A stretch of 64,000 nt of DNA from Pseudoalteromonas sp. 0303 (GCF_013349995.1 NZ_JABVXF010000016.1:1-64000); one strand, 5' to 3'; counted from the stretch's first letter, positions 53,316 to 61,210 are shown. Numbers and translations are program-made. The notes: generated by a model not told the origin, from the sequence alone.

Positions 53316-53323
53316 TTCAATAG

Positions 53324-53352
53324 TTGACAGTTAAATATATTTAACTGATACT
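53324..53352 (+). promoter_or_regulatory. Operon promoter with operator between -35 and -10
   Basis: A consensus -35 TTGACA (53324-53329), a 17-base spacer and GATACT (53347-53352) as -10. The spacer is the perfect 18-bp palindrome AGTTAAATATATTTAACT (53329-53346). A bound repressor would shut out RNA polymerase. Confidence 0.85.
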
Positions 53353-53382
53353 TATTGTAAGTTAAGCAATTGGAATACAAAC

Positions 53383-53913
53383 ATGAACGAAATTAGCTTA
53401 ACTGACCAGCAAAAAGAAGACTATCTAGCTGATTGCGCTGAGTTCAGAAGACAGAAAACAGCTATACGAAATAAAGGTCTATCAACCGTTCAACAAATAA
53501 TTGCATATATCGAATTAAGTAAGTCGGTTCTTGATAAAAACAGTGATATTGCTTTGAGCTATGAATGCAGCGGTCGCGGTTTACCAGCTCACAGTTATTA
53601 CAATGATGTAGCTTTTTACAAAAACATTAATGGTAACACTGACGGTATAGAACATTTGATTGATGAAGGTTATCTTCTAAAGATTAAAGCTAACAATGAT
53701 CGTTATGAAGCTGGTAGAGCAAAGTGGGATAATGAAGATACTACAGAGGTAAGTTTGGTAAATTTGCCAGAGGAAACGAGTAGCATCCAAGACCCCCAAG
53801 AACGTATCGTAGAATTAGAAAATGCTTTACATGAAATAGGTAAGCTAGCAGAAAGTGGTGAGTTAGAGTTTTACGCTGTTACCGCGATTATTGCTAACGC
53901 ATTACCAGAGTAA
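53383..53913 (+). CDS. First gene of the TTGGAA operon, helical protein
   Basis: A 176-residue protein. The region about 50-115 (GRGLPAHSYYNDVAFYKNIN, then HLIDEGYLLKIKANNDRYEAG) looks like a small winged-helix or helical domain, and the rest is acidic and helical. TTGGAA lies 7 bases ahead of the ATG and may act as the ribosome binding site. A decayed fragment with a similar domain lies at 57495-57637, at the far end of the operon. Family not named. Confidence 0.6.
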   Translation: MNEISLTDQQKEDYLADCAEFRRQKTAIRNKGLSTVQQIIAYIELSKSVLDKNSDIALSYECSGRGLPAHSYYNDVAFYKNINGNTDGIEHLIDEGYLLKIKANNDRYEAGRAKWDNEDTTEVSLVNLPEETSSIQDPQERIVELENALHEIGKLAESGELEFYAVTAIIANALPE

Positions 53914-53946
53914 ATAGAGTGTTGGAAAAACAAACCGGAGCGAATC

Positions 53947-54201
53947 ATGGGTAGTGCAACGAAGCTGATAAATACCACAAATCAAATTGACAACGCTCAG
54001 GTTGTGCAAGCTGGTTATGGTCATAAGAGTGTTCGAATGAAGCATGGCGGTAAAGAGATTGGTTTTGCGACAACTACATACTCTCATCATCAAACAGATG
54101 AAGTAAAAGAATACGCTGCTGAAAGAATTGCATTGCTTATGATGCTTGCTAAAGGCATGACTAATGAGCAGATCATGCTACAAGTAGCTAAAAAGAAATA
54201 G
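53947..54201 (+). CDS. Small hypothetical protein, TTGGAA operon
   Basis: An 84-residue basic protein with GHKSVRMKHGGKEIGFATTT near the middle. The ribosome binding site is CCGGAG; a TTGGAA motif (53922-53927) stands 19 bases ahead of the ATG and is separate from it. Not recognised. Confidence 0.55.
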   Translation: MGSATKLINTTNQIDNAQVVQAGYGHKSVRMKHGGKEIGFATTTYSHHQTDEVKEYAAERIALLMMLAKGMTNEQIMLQVAKKK

Positions 54202-54222
54202 TTGGAATAAGGAGCATTTAAC

Positions 54223-54594
54223 GTGGAATTTGAAATAACAGAAAACGATTATTTGAAGAAATTAGATAGCGCAGTTTATTCAGATTCAGTGACCGGCAAC
54301 GTGGTTCGATGCACAAACAGTCAATGCTCGAAACCAGCTATTCCGGTTTGTTTTGATAAGGATCAGTTCCTTTGCACTGGCAAAGAGCGTGACACAGGGC
54401 GAGCCTGTATGCGACTGTTCACGGTCAATAAACTAGCGGTTGAATATACTTGCACAAGCTGCGGTTCTACCAGTGACGTTGAAATGAAAGAGCACTTGGA
54501 TGAGAAAATATATATTGAGTGTGAATGTGGCGAGCGTTGTGAGCCCTCGGAGTCAGATGAAATCTGCGAGCTACGTGCTCAAGGCTTAATTTAA
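54223..54594 (+). CDS. Zinc-ribbon-like hypothetical protein, TTGGAA operon
   Basis: A 123-residue acidic protein from GTG (AAGGAG ahead of it). It has many cysteines, in groups CTNSQC (30-35), CTSC (about 77-80) and CECGERC (about 94-101), consistent with two zinc sites. Not a known family. TTGGAA lies at 54202-54207. Confidence 0.6.
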   Translation: MEFEITENDYLKKLDSAVYSDSVTGNVVRCTNSQCSKPAIPVCFDKDQFLCTGKERDTGRACMRLFTVNKLAVEYTCTSCGSTSDVEMKEHLDEKIYIECECGERCEPSESDEICELRAQGLI

Positions 54595-54615
54595 CTTGAT
54601 TGGAAAATCTGATTT

Positions 54616-54948
54616 ATGCCTTTAACACCGGATCACATTCTCAAAGAACGTGAAGAAACGATTAAAAATTCGGTTACGGGTTGTGAGTTCTTTCAATTAA
54701 AAGTTGGTTGGCCTGTTAGCTCTGACTCTGCTCATTTTGAATTAATCCAAGAGGGATCAGGTTCGTTTGTAGAGCTAATAAATATTCTAGAGTGTAATGC
54801 TCATTTGCGAAAAGTAACTATTTGGATTGCTGGCGGTAAACTTTTAAAGGCAACCAAGCATAAAAAAAGATTGTTCTGGTTTGGTGGCGAAAATATTTCA
54901 AAGCAAAAGGCTAAGGAAATATTGAGTATTGCCAAACTTAGAAAATAA
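54616..54948 (+). CDS. Small hypothetical protein, TTGGAA operon
   Basis: A 110-residue protein, basic in its last 40 residues (KATKHKKRLFWF). TTGGAA (54600-54605) is the only purine-rich motif ahead of its ATG. Not recognised. Confidence 0.55.
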   Translation: MPLTPDHILKEREETIKNSVTGCEFFQLKVGWPVSSDSAHFELIQEGSGSFVELINILECNAHLRKVTIWIAGGKLLKATKHKKRLFWFGGENISKQKAKEILSIAKLRK

Positions 54949-55036
54949 CGTATTGGAAAACAAGCTTTTGCCAGTGGCGTTTAATTAAGCGCTACTCACA
55001 AAAGTAAAATGTTCAACAGGCTTAAAGGGAAAAATA

Positions 55037-55279
55037 ATGGCTGTAATAACGAAGAAAGATGAAAAAATCGAAAATGTGGTTGGTGAGTTAAACGAAGGAT
55101 ATTCATTTGATGACTTCATTAATAAATTTCAAGAGCTTTACCCGAAGGATTGGAGCAAAATTGAACGTGAGTATGCGAAACATGAACGCAAAACTAAGCC
55201 AGGGAAAACACATCCTATGCCTGAGCCAATTCAGTACCTCAAAAACGCTCTGAACGTATGGAATAAAAAGAACAAATAG
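55037..55279 (+). CDS. Small hypothetical protein, TTGGAA operon
   Basis: An 80-residue charged protein with AAGGGA ahead of the ATG. TTGGAA (54953-54958) follows the previous stop by 4 bases but stands 78 bases upstream of this ATG, the longest gap in the operon. Not recognised. Confidence 0.55.
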   Translation: MAVITKKDEKIENVVGELNEGYSFDDFINKFQELYPKDWSKIEREYAKHERKTKPGKTHPMPEPIQYLKNALNVWNKKNK

Positions 55280-55295
55280 TTTAATTGGAATAAAT

Positions 55296-55565
55296 ATGAC
55301 ACAGAATAGGTTTAAAACAGAAACTCAAGCAGTTGTTTTTCTATGTATATGGGTTTTGTTTTTGTTTCTTATCGGAGCTTTATTATTTGAGAGAGAAGGA
55401 ATAGCTGGAGCATGGTTTCAAGTTTTCGGTGCAGGTGTACTGATATTGGTTGGTCTTTTTGATTTGCTGTCAGTAACTAAATCGACTGAACGAATAAAAG
55501 GTATATCAATTAGTCTGTGCTCTTTGATCTTACTTATACCCGCACTTAAAACAGCTATTGGCTAG
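55296..55565 (+). CDS. Small three-helix membrane protein, TTGGAA operon
   Basis: An 89-residue protein with three hydrophobic helices (about 11-28, 35-55, 66-86). TTGGAA (55285-55290) ends 5 bases ahead of the ATG and serves as its ribosome binding site. Not recognised. Confidence 0.55.
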   Translation: MTQNRFKTETQAVVFLCIWVLFLFLIGALLFEREGIAGAWFQVFGAGVLILVGLFDLLSVTKSTERIKGISISLCSLILLIPALKTAIG

Positions 55566-55585
55566 GTTGGAAAAACGGAGTATTT

Positions 55586-55918
55586 ATGGGATTAACACCG
55601 CTACAGTTAATTAGTAATTTGCGTGATACTGATTACTATATGCAAGTCATCTTTACACAAGGCGCTTGCTATAAGTTTCACTTATTCCTTAAATCTCTTT
55701 TTCCTAATTCAACTGCACTAATCAACAGTGATAAAGATCACATCGTCACATTAATTGATGGTTCTATGTATGACATTACAGGCGAAGTTCAAGGCGATTA
55801 TGAGCAGCTAAATGATGATGATTTAAAAATCGCTGAAAAGTGGACGTTTGCAGGAAATAAGTTGATTTCTTTGGGTGAGTGTTCTCACTGTGAAGAACCG
55901 ATTATAGTTGTTAAATAG
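55586..55918 (+). CDS. Small hypothetical protein, TTGGAA operon
   Basis: A 110-residue protein. It ends in CSHCEEPIIVVK, one half of a possible zinc site. CGGAG is its ribosome binding site; TTGGAA (55567-55572) lies further upstream. Not recognised. Confidence 0.55.
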   Translation: MGLTPLQLISNLRDTDYYMQVIFTQGACYKFHLFLKSLFPNSTALINSDKDHIVTLIDGSMYDITGEVQGDYEQLNDDDLKIAEKWTFAGNKLISLGECSHCEEPIIVVK

Positions 55919-55934
55919 CGTATTGGAATGCAAG

Positions 55935-56501
55935 ATGAAAAGATATTTGTTTTTATTTGCTTGCGGTTTAGCTGTGTTTTACAGTGTCGACAAAGTTGTA
56001 CCTTGGTATATGAATAATGTTGTGGACAGTGGTGGTGTTACCTACGCTAATGTGTACAAAGTGTTGACTGAAAATCCGAAAGAGCGCCCATTAAGACAAC
56101 TGGCATACTCAATGATTGAAGATGAAAAAATCGTTGCGTCTGAATACACAGCATTTATTAGCTTGTATAACAGCGAATTTGGAAGTTTGGTGGGCGTTCC
56201 AAGAGGTAAGGTTTATGAAAAGGATTATTACCTGAACCTGATTCATGACTTTTTTAAATTGAATGGTGAGGTTACATGTACGTCAGCTAGGACTAACTCT
56301 GTAAAAATATACGTCGTTGAAGATAATCTTAGTTATGGCGAATTTAATAAGCCTTCGCACAACCAGGAGCGGTTCGAGTTTGTTAATGTAGACGGGGGCA
56401 ATGATTTGATTTTAGCGGTTGACGATTGGCGCTGCGAAGATGCAGATTTGAATTTCTTTTCTGTCACGGATAAAGCTGTGCCGTTAGTTGCCAGCATATA
56501 G
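55935..56501 (+). CDS. Exported or membrane-anchored hypothetical protein, TTGGAA operon
   Basis: About 188 residues from ATG 55935, behind TTGGAA (55923-55928). A signal peptide or anchor covers residues about 1-18 (YLFLFACGLAVFYSVD), and two cysteines near 115 and 170 suggest a periplasmic disulfide. Not recognised. Confidence 0.6.
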   Translation: MKRYLFLFACGLAVFYSVDKVVPWYMNNVVDSGGVTYANVYKVLTENPKERPLRQLAYSMIEDEKIVASEYTAFISLYNSEFGSLVGVPRGKVYEKDYYLNLIHDFFKLNGEVTCTSARTNSVKIYVVEDNLSYGEFNKPSHNQERFEFVNVDGGNDLILAVDDWRCEDADLNFFSVTDKAVPLVASI

Positions 56502-56547
56502 AAGTACATTGATCAACGTACCTATATTGGAAAAGGTAGCAAATAAA

Positions 56548-56694
56548 ATGAATGAAAACCCATTGAATGAACTCTGTACCCAGGGAAATCTATCGGACAG
56601 AATATGCAACGCCTGCATTAGCTGGGGGGTAATTTTCGGTATTGTTGGGATGCCAATTTTACTAATTTTGGACAAGCTCGAGTACATTGGATGA
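56548..56694 (+). CDS. 48-residue membrane peptide, TTGGAA operon
   Basis: Starts at ATG 56548 behind AAGGT. It has one hydrophobic helix in its second half (VIFGIVGMPILLIL). TTGGAA at 56527-56532. Its size and lack of homology leave it uncertain. Confidence 0.45.
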   Translation: MNENPLNELCTQGNLSDRICNACISWGVIFGIVGMPILLILDKLEYIG

Positions 56695-56723
56695 AGCTGG
56701 AAAATCGATGCCAGGGAGAATAA

Positions 56724-57329
56724 ATGTTTTATAATCATGTGAAAAAAGCTTGGAAAAATGGTGATGTTCAAATTGACATTTGGGCTAAAGAAACATATGG
56801 AGATCTTGCATTTGAGGCGAGAGGATTTTCTTGGTTAGCTTGTCTACTGCTTAGCAATCAAGAAAAAAGGAAATTAATGGAGTTAGTACAAGCGGATGTT
56901 CAAGAAAAACGCGAACAAAAAGAGAAAGCCTTAAAAGAAAGCATTCGCAAGGAGTTCCCCTCTCTTCCAGAGCAAGCAAACCCTATGTTGATCAAGTTGG
57001 CCTTAGAAGAGTGTAAGTCATATTATTCACAATATGGTTTTAAAAGACTCTACTTAATTGGATCTAGAGCAAGAGGTGACGCTAGACTAGATAGTGATCA
57101 TGACTTTGTTGTGGTGGTTTCAGACACTGCACCAGATGAAGTTGTCAGGGACAACGGAAGATATGGATATTTGGGAATATGCAGAATTAGGGGTAGTGTG
57201 AGTGCTGTAAACAGTGGTGCAAAGGGACCTGATGTTTTTATCTTTAGACTTTCAGACTTCCTTGCTAATAAAGATATTCAGTCGAGGGCTCCCTATTATG
57301 CAGAGCATCATGGTTACAGAATTCACTAA
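56724..57329 (+). CDS. Nucleotidyltransferase-domain protein, TTGGAA operon
   Basis: A 201-residue protein. Residues about 112-133 (LIGSRARGDA then SDHDFVVVV) are the GS...DxD signature of polymerase-beta-type nucleotidyltransferases (MNT group), with the two metal-binding aspartates in SDHD. The N-terminal 90 residues are helical and charged (VQEKREQKEKALKESIRKEF). MNT proteins often act as antitoxins with HEPN partners or modify RNA or proteins; no HEPN partner is obvious here. It is the last intact gene of the operon. Confidence 0.75.
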   Translation: MFYNHVKKAWKNGDVQIDIWAKETYGDLAFEARGFSWLACLLLSNQEKRKLMELVQADVQEKREQKEKALKESIRKEFPSLPEQANPMLIKLALEECKSYYSQYGFKRLYLIGSRARGDARLDSDHDFVVVVSDTAPDEVVRDNGRYGYLGICRIRGSVSAVNSGAKGPDVFIFRLSDFLANKDIQSRAPYYAEHHGYRIH

Positions 57330-57494
57330 GCTGGAGCTATAAATTATCGCAATTTACATAAAAAAAGATGACTATGAACAAGTTATTTTTGATCCAAAAG
57401 GTGATGATGAACTGATGATAGAACAGTTTGGTTCTTAAATTATCTTCACCGTATTTTTGCTCCGTTTAAGAACAGTGCCGATATATAGCGCTTT

Positions 57495-57637
57495 GAAAAT
57501 TGCCATGACTTCTATCGCAAAAATATTAAAGAATTGATAGTGATAAACTCATAAAAACTGAAGCGATCACAAGAAGTGGAAACAGAATTAAACAAACATA
57601 TTTAAGACAGGACGTGTTTAAGTTACAAAAAAGGTAG
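57495..57637 (+). pseudogene. Frameshifted fragment related to the operon's first gene
   Basis: One frame gives CHDFYRKNIKELI and, after a one-base shift near 57537, another gives SDKLIKTEAITRSGNRIKQT and ends at TAG 57637. Joined, this resembles the FYKNIN...HLIDEGYLLKIKANNDRYEAG domain of the gene at 53383. Both ends are incomplete. Confidence 0.45.
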
Positions 57638-57662
57638 CCTCAACCAAAGGCTACCTTTTTTT
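57627..57662 (+). terminator. Strong Rho-independent terminator
   Basis: AAAAAGGTAGCC (about 57628-57639) and GGCTACCTTTTTTT (57649-57662) with a 9-base loop and a T tract. It ends the TTGGAA operon. Confidence 0.92.
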
Positions 57663-57818
57663 ATACTAGAGTTCTTTGGAGGAGACTTTAGTATGTTGTT
57701 AATGTACCACAAATACTCTCTTAATCGCCAAAAAATAGTTCAATACGAAAGAAAATCTCAGAATTACTCAAAAATCCCACTGTAGAATTTATTTACGTTC
57801 TCACAAAAACAGTTAGCT

Positions 57819-58319
57819 ATGAATAGCATAAAGTTAAAAAGCACAATCATAGTCTGCCTTACACTACTAGGCTTATATGGGTTAGCGGAATTGTTTTTTG
57901 CTCGCTTCACATTTTCTTTTCCTACCTTTCAAGATCAGTGTTTGTATGCTCGCATGTTCATAGTCGACAAGCGTGATAAGGATATTAAAAGGGGTGATTT
58001 AGTTGCATTCAAATTTAACAAGGAAGATAAAAATTTTGATAAAGGGTTGAGCTTCATAAAAATTGCAGCTGGTGTTCCAGGAGATGAAATCAAATACTCG
58101 CCAAATGAAATGTTTGTAAATCGAGTCGAATCCAAAATTGCTGGAATGACGCATGCTATTAATTTCTTACAGTTAAACCCAAAAGAGTATGAGCGACAAA
58201 TCACCTTGAATGAAAATGAATTCTTTATGGTTGGTGAGACTATTTATAGCTATGACAGCAGGTTTTGGGGGCCAATAAATGAAGAGGATATTTTGGGGAA
58301 AGCATATGCAATTTTTTAA
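57819..58319 (+). CDS. S26-family conjugative signal peptidase (TrhF/TraF type)
   Basis: A 166-residue protein with one N-terminal membrane helix (about 8-28). The catalytic Lys is in FIKIAAGVPGDEI (Lys near 87), matching the LysxxxGxPGD block of S26 peptidases, and the later strands (FFMVGETIYSYDSRFWGPI) match the GDN...SxDSRxWG box. The nucleophile region, DQCLYARMFI near 40-50, shows Cys where the usual Ser lies. In SXT/IncA/C elements this gene sits between traC and traW and processes transfer proteins. Its end overlaps the traW start by 14 bases. Confidence 0.85.
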   Translation: MNSIKLKSTIIVCLTLLGLYGLAELFFARFTFSFPTFQDQCLYARMFIVDKRDKDIKRGDLVAFKFNKEDKNFDKGLSFIKIAAGVPGDEIKYSPNEMFVNRVESKIAGMTHAINFLQLNPKEYERQITLNENEFFMVGETIYSYDSRFWGPINEEDILGKAYAIF

Positions 58320-59484
58320 GTCGATTGTTTTGCTTTGTGCGTTTTCAGTTTCGGTAAGTGCCAATCAAAAAAACGAATATGATGTTTCTAGTTTTCAAGA
58401 CGCTGCGAATAAAGCTGTCGAGAAAGCCAAAGAAAATGGGTGGTTAAAAGATATAGATAAGCCAACAATTCAAGAAAAAGATATAGCTTTAGCCAAGTCA
58501 ATTGCAGATCAGGCTGTTGTTATTTCCAGTGAAACAATGAAGAGAGCGCTTCCACAACAAGAAAATAAAATTGATTTATTAGAAGGTACAGATGGCGCCA
58601 TTTTCGTAAGTTTCTCAATGCCCAGAAGAGCACTTATTGATGCCTTCAAAGTGGCCAAAGAGCATAACTTAACAATTTTATTTAGAGGGCTAGAAAAAGG
58701 GGCTACACACATATCATCGACGATGAAGCTTATTCAGAAATTAAGTGCCATATCAAAAGTAGAGCCAAATGTAGGAATAAACCCACTAAGATTTAAAGAG
58801 TTTAATGTAACCGGTGTACCAACTATCGTCATAAGAAATGGTAATAAGCATCTTATTGCTCCGGGCACATTGAATGCGCAATATGCAAAAGAGCAATTTG
58901 ACCAAAAACAAGGCGATTTCAAGTTAGAACCATTAGGCCAATTATTCAATATTGACGAACCTGACATCATCGAGCAAATGAAAGCTGCAGCAGGCAAGAT
59001 TGATTGGGCTGAGAAGCAACGTTTAGCAAAAGAAAGGTTCTGGAAGAAATATAAAACTTACCCTCTCCCAACGTCAGAAGAATCTAAGCAATGGCTAATA
59101 GATACGACTGTTCGCGTAACTCAAGATATCAAAAATGGCCGTGGAGAAATATTGGCCCGAGCTGGCGACATAACAAACCCTTTAAAACAATACCCTATGT
59201 ATTTAACCATTTTTGTAATTGATCCCTATGTGAAGTCACAAGTTGATTGGGTTAAGGAAGAATTAAAATCGATATCAGGACAGTTTCAGATTCATCTAAC
59301 CCATATGGATAAAGACAAAGGGTGGGATGACCTTAGTAAGTTTCGAAATGAGTTTGGGGCACCAGTTTTCATTTTGCCTAAACAAGTTATTGAGAAATTC
59401 AAAGTGGAAGCTACACCAAGCAAAATCGAAACACAAAGCAATGGCTATTTACTGGTACGTCAATTCGATTGGAGTGAAAAATGA
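58306..59484 (+). CDS. traW: TrbC-TraW fusion protein
   Basis: About 392 residues from ATG 58306, chosen for its signal peptide (MQFFKSIVLLCAFSVSVSA). Residues about 90-200 (GAIFVSFSMPRRALIDAFKV, LFRGLEKGA, FNVTGVPTIVI) are the thioredoxin-like TrbC domain; residues about 215-390 (LAKERFWKKYKTYPLPTS, ILARAGDITNPLKQYP, FVIDP) are TraW. In F these are separate proteins that join in pilus assembly in the periplasm. Fusions occur in some SXT/IncA/C-like systems. It overlaps the peptidase gene upstream and the 49-residue gene downstream. Confidence 0.9.
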   Translation: MQFFKSIVLLCAFSVSVSANQKNEYDVSSFQDAANKAVEKAKENGWLKDIDKPTIQEKDIALAKSIADQAVVISSETMKRALPQQENKIDLLEGTDGAIFVSFSMPRRALIDAFKVAKEHNLTILFRGLEKGATHISSTMKLIQKLSAISKVEPNVGINPLRFKEFNVTGVPTIVIRNGNKHLIAPGTLNAQYAKEQFDQKQGDFKLEPLGQLFNIDEPDIIEQMKAAAGKIDWAEKQRLAKERFWKKYKTYPLPTSEESKQWLIDTTVRVTQDIKNGRGEILARAGDITNPLKQYPMYLTIFVIDPYVKSQVDWVKEELKSISGQFQIHLTHMDKDKGWDDLSKFRNEFGAPVFILPKQVIEKFKVEATPSKIETQSNGYLLVRQFDWSEK

Positions 59485-59630
59485 AATTAATTTTAGTTGG
59501 GTTAGGCGTTTTGGGTGGGATCTATTTAAGTTACGAGTACCCCGCTGTAGCAAAGCAAATCTGGGATACCGCTTGGCATTACTTTCTAATCGCATTTAAT
59601 TGGTTAGAGTCAAAAGTGGGTCAATTGTAA
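59481..59630 (+). CDS. 49-residue membrane peptide between traW and traU
   Basis: ATGA overlap with traW at 59481-59484 and TAATG overlap with traU at 59628-59632 place this gene inside the transfer operon. It has a hydrophobic helix at 1-18 (KLILVGLGVLGGIYLSYEY) and a Trp-rich amphipathic second half (WDTAWHYFLIAFNWLE). The translational coupling on both sides makes it likely to be real. No F-type gene is known by me at this place. Confidence 0.7.
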   Translation: MKLILVGLGVLGGIYLSYEYPAVAKQIWDTAWHYFLIAFNWLESKVGQL

Positions 59631-60673
59631 TGCGCTTTACATTGATTTCACTTATTTTCTTAGTCGCTTTATTTTCAACGCAAACAAAAGCTGAAGGTAA
59701 CGCATGCAATAACGCGAATGTATTTAGCAACATAATAAATGAAGTTTGTTGGTCGTGCTTCTTACCAGTGCGATTGATGGGAGTAGGTCCAAAACCAAAT
59801 GGGGCTGCACCTGACCAATCGATTTGTGCTTGTAATGATGCTCTTGGAATTCCGGAGTTTGGCTATCAACTAGGGTTTTGGCAGCCTTCTAGATTAGTCG
59901 AGCATGTGAGAGTTCCATGGTGTGCACCCGCATTAGGGGGAGTTAGGCTTCAGGATGATCTATTTTCATTGTCCACAGGAGTGGATGTTAAAAGTTCCGG
60001 TGGTGCAGATTTGGCAACGTACCAATACCATTACTATTCATACCCATTATTTGCGATGTTGGAAATTTTGTATTTGCCTAAATGTGGTGGTGAATATACA
60101 GATTTTGATTTGATGTACCTTAGCGAGATTGATCCAACTTGGAACAATGATTTGCTCTCAATTTTACTATCCCCAGAAGCATTTATATTTGCAAATCCAA
60201 TTGCAAAAGCGTGGTGTACTACGGATTGTGCCGCAATTACTGCAGGAGATGTTCAAGAATCTACATATGGTTGTGCAGGCTGCGACGGAAGTCTCTATCC
60301 ATTTACTGGAAATGTTTATGATGGTGAGTCTGGCCCGCGTGTAACTTCTCTTTTGACACAGCGTGTACTTGCGAGTTTGCACCGAAAGGGGTTGGCTAAA
60401 AAAACAATCGGAGAGGATGCAATGTGTAAACCCGAGTTTTGGCCAATGATCCCCAAATCCCAGTATAAGCTTTCGATGCTTCACCCTGTAGCAGAAGCTG
60501 ATAGAAACTCTCCAAATGCTAAGTGCTGTCACCCATTGGGTGAGTCTGAACATAAATGGTCTACAGCGGCTGGTGGTAGAACCATCCCAGGTCTTGAAGA
60601 CTACTTATATTTACTGTGGCGGTTTAATGACTGTTGCGTAATTAGTTCTGGTATTAATTCACCTTCCAAATAG
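59630..60673 (+). CDS. traU: TraU pilus assembly protein
   Basis: A 347-residue periplasmic protein from ATG 59630. Signal peptide about 1-21 (FLVALFSTQTKA). Cysteine-rich, with the TraU opening NIINEVCWSCFLPVRLMGVG and later clusters (CSCND-like CACND, CGGEY, WCTTDCA, CAGCD, KCCHP, DCCVIS). TraU is needed for DNA transfer rather than pilus growth, and relies on disulfide enzymes such as DsbC encoded at 24919. It is coupled to the small gene upstream. Confidence 0.95.
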   Translation: MRFTLISLIFLVALFSTQTKAEGNACNNANVFSNIINEVCWSCFLPVRLMGVGPKPNGAAPDQSICACNDALGIPEFGYQLGFWQPSRLVEHVRVPWCAPALGGVRLQDDLFSLSTGVDVKSSGGADLATYQYHYYSYPLFAMLEILYLPKCGGEYTDFDLMYLSEIDPTWNNDLLSILLSPEAFIFANPIAKAWCTTDCAAITAGDVQESTYGCAGCDGSLYPFTGNVYDGESGPRVTSLLTQRVLASLHRKGLAKKTIGEDAMCKPEFWPMIPKSQYKLSMLHPVAEADRNSPNAKCCHPLGESEHKWSTAAGGRTIPGLEDYLYLLWRFNDCCVISSGINSPSK

Positions 60674-60684
60674 TGAGTAATTTA

Positions 60685-60936
60685 ATGACAAGTGAAGATT
60701 TTAGACGTTTTTTGAATAAATATAAGCTTAGTAAACAGCAAGCAATGCACATATTTAAATTTAAGAAAACAACATACCACAAGTATACGAGCCTAAAATA
60801 CGAAGAAGAAATAAGTAACAGTGTTTCAATTATTTGCGAGTGCCTTGATCACATGGGTAAAGGAAAAGCAAAGAGATACTTAGAGCTAAAGCTGTCAACA
60901 CACAGAGATAAGTCAGTCAGAAAACTATTAACCTGA
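60685..60936 (+). CDS. Small HTH-like protein between traU and traN
   Basis: About 83 residues from ATG 60685; a GTG at 60673, overlapping the traU stop, is the alternative. SEDFRRFLNKYKLSKQQAMH, then KKTTYHKYTSLKYEE, reads as a helix-turn-helix of the kind in small phage and plasmid regulators. It is translationally close to traU, so it may sense or limit transfer gene expression. No exact family. Confidence 0.6.
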   Translation: MTSEDFRRFLNKYKLSKQQAMHIFKFKKTTYHKYTSLKYEEEISNSVSIICECLDHMGKGKAKRYLELKLSTHRDKSVRKLLT

Positions 60937-61163
60937 CGTATAGTCTTGTTTGCTCTTAGAGGGGAACTATGTTTATTAAATAAGGGTTAATTTATGATGA
61001 TGGATTAGCGATGGGCTCCACCTTAATGTCGAACAAGGAAGCTCACAAAGTTTCGATAAATTTTTAAGTATGGAAGTTTGACAATATCAAGCACAGCTTC
61101 TATCTTTAAAGTGTATTTCATAAATTATTAAGCCAGCAAATTCCTAATTAATTACCAATACCC

Positions 61164-61210
61164 AAGCATACAAACTCACTTTCATCTCTTAGTTTGTATG
61201 CTTTTTTCTT
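61164..61210 (+). terminator. Rho-independent terminator after the traU transcript
   Basis: AAGCATACAAACT (61164-61176) and AGTTTGTATGCTT (61191-61203), a perfect 13-bp stem with a 14-base loop followed by TTTTTCTT. Confidence 0.92.

Larger units (their letters stand above)
53370..56532 (+). repeat. TTGGAA motif repeated at operon junctions
   Basis: TTGGAA lies between stop and start at nine successive junctions: 53370, 53922, 54202, 54600, 54953, 55285, 55567, 55923 and 56527; the tenth junction has the variant CTGGAA (56697-56702). It usually starts 1-8 bases after the stop codon. In some cases it is close enough to be the ribosome binding site; in others a separate site (AAGGAG, CGGAG, AAGGT) follows it. 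Confidence 0.8.
57330..57818. other. Decayed tail of the operon
   Basis: No intact gene. A start-less frame (about 57346-57438) encodes YIKKDDYEQVIFDPKGDDEL and ends FGS. A second frameshifted fragment lies at 57495-57637, with a terminator at 57627-57662. The remainder leads up to the S26 peptidase gene. Confidence 0.5.

Noticed and set aside
52971-56724. Integron cassette array with attC sites at the small-gene junctions
   Set aside because: GTTGGAA is close to the GTTRRRY core but fails at the last base, gaps are often only 15-30 bases, and no paired inverse core with the needed spacing is present at the junctions. No integrase gene is seen.
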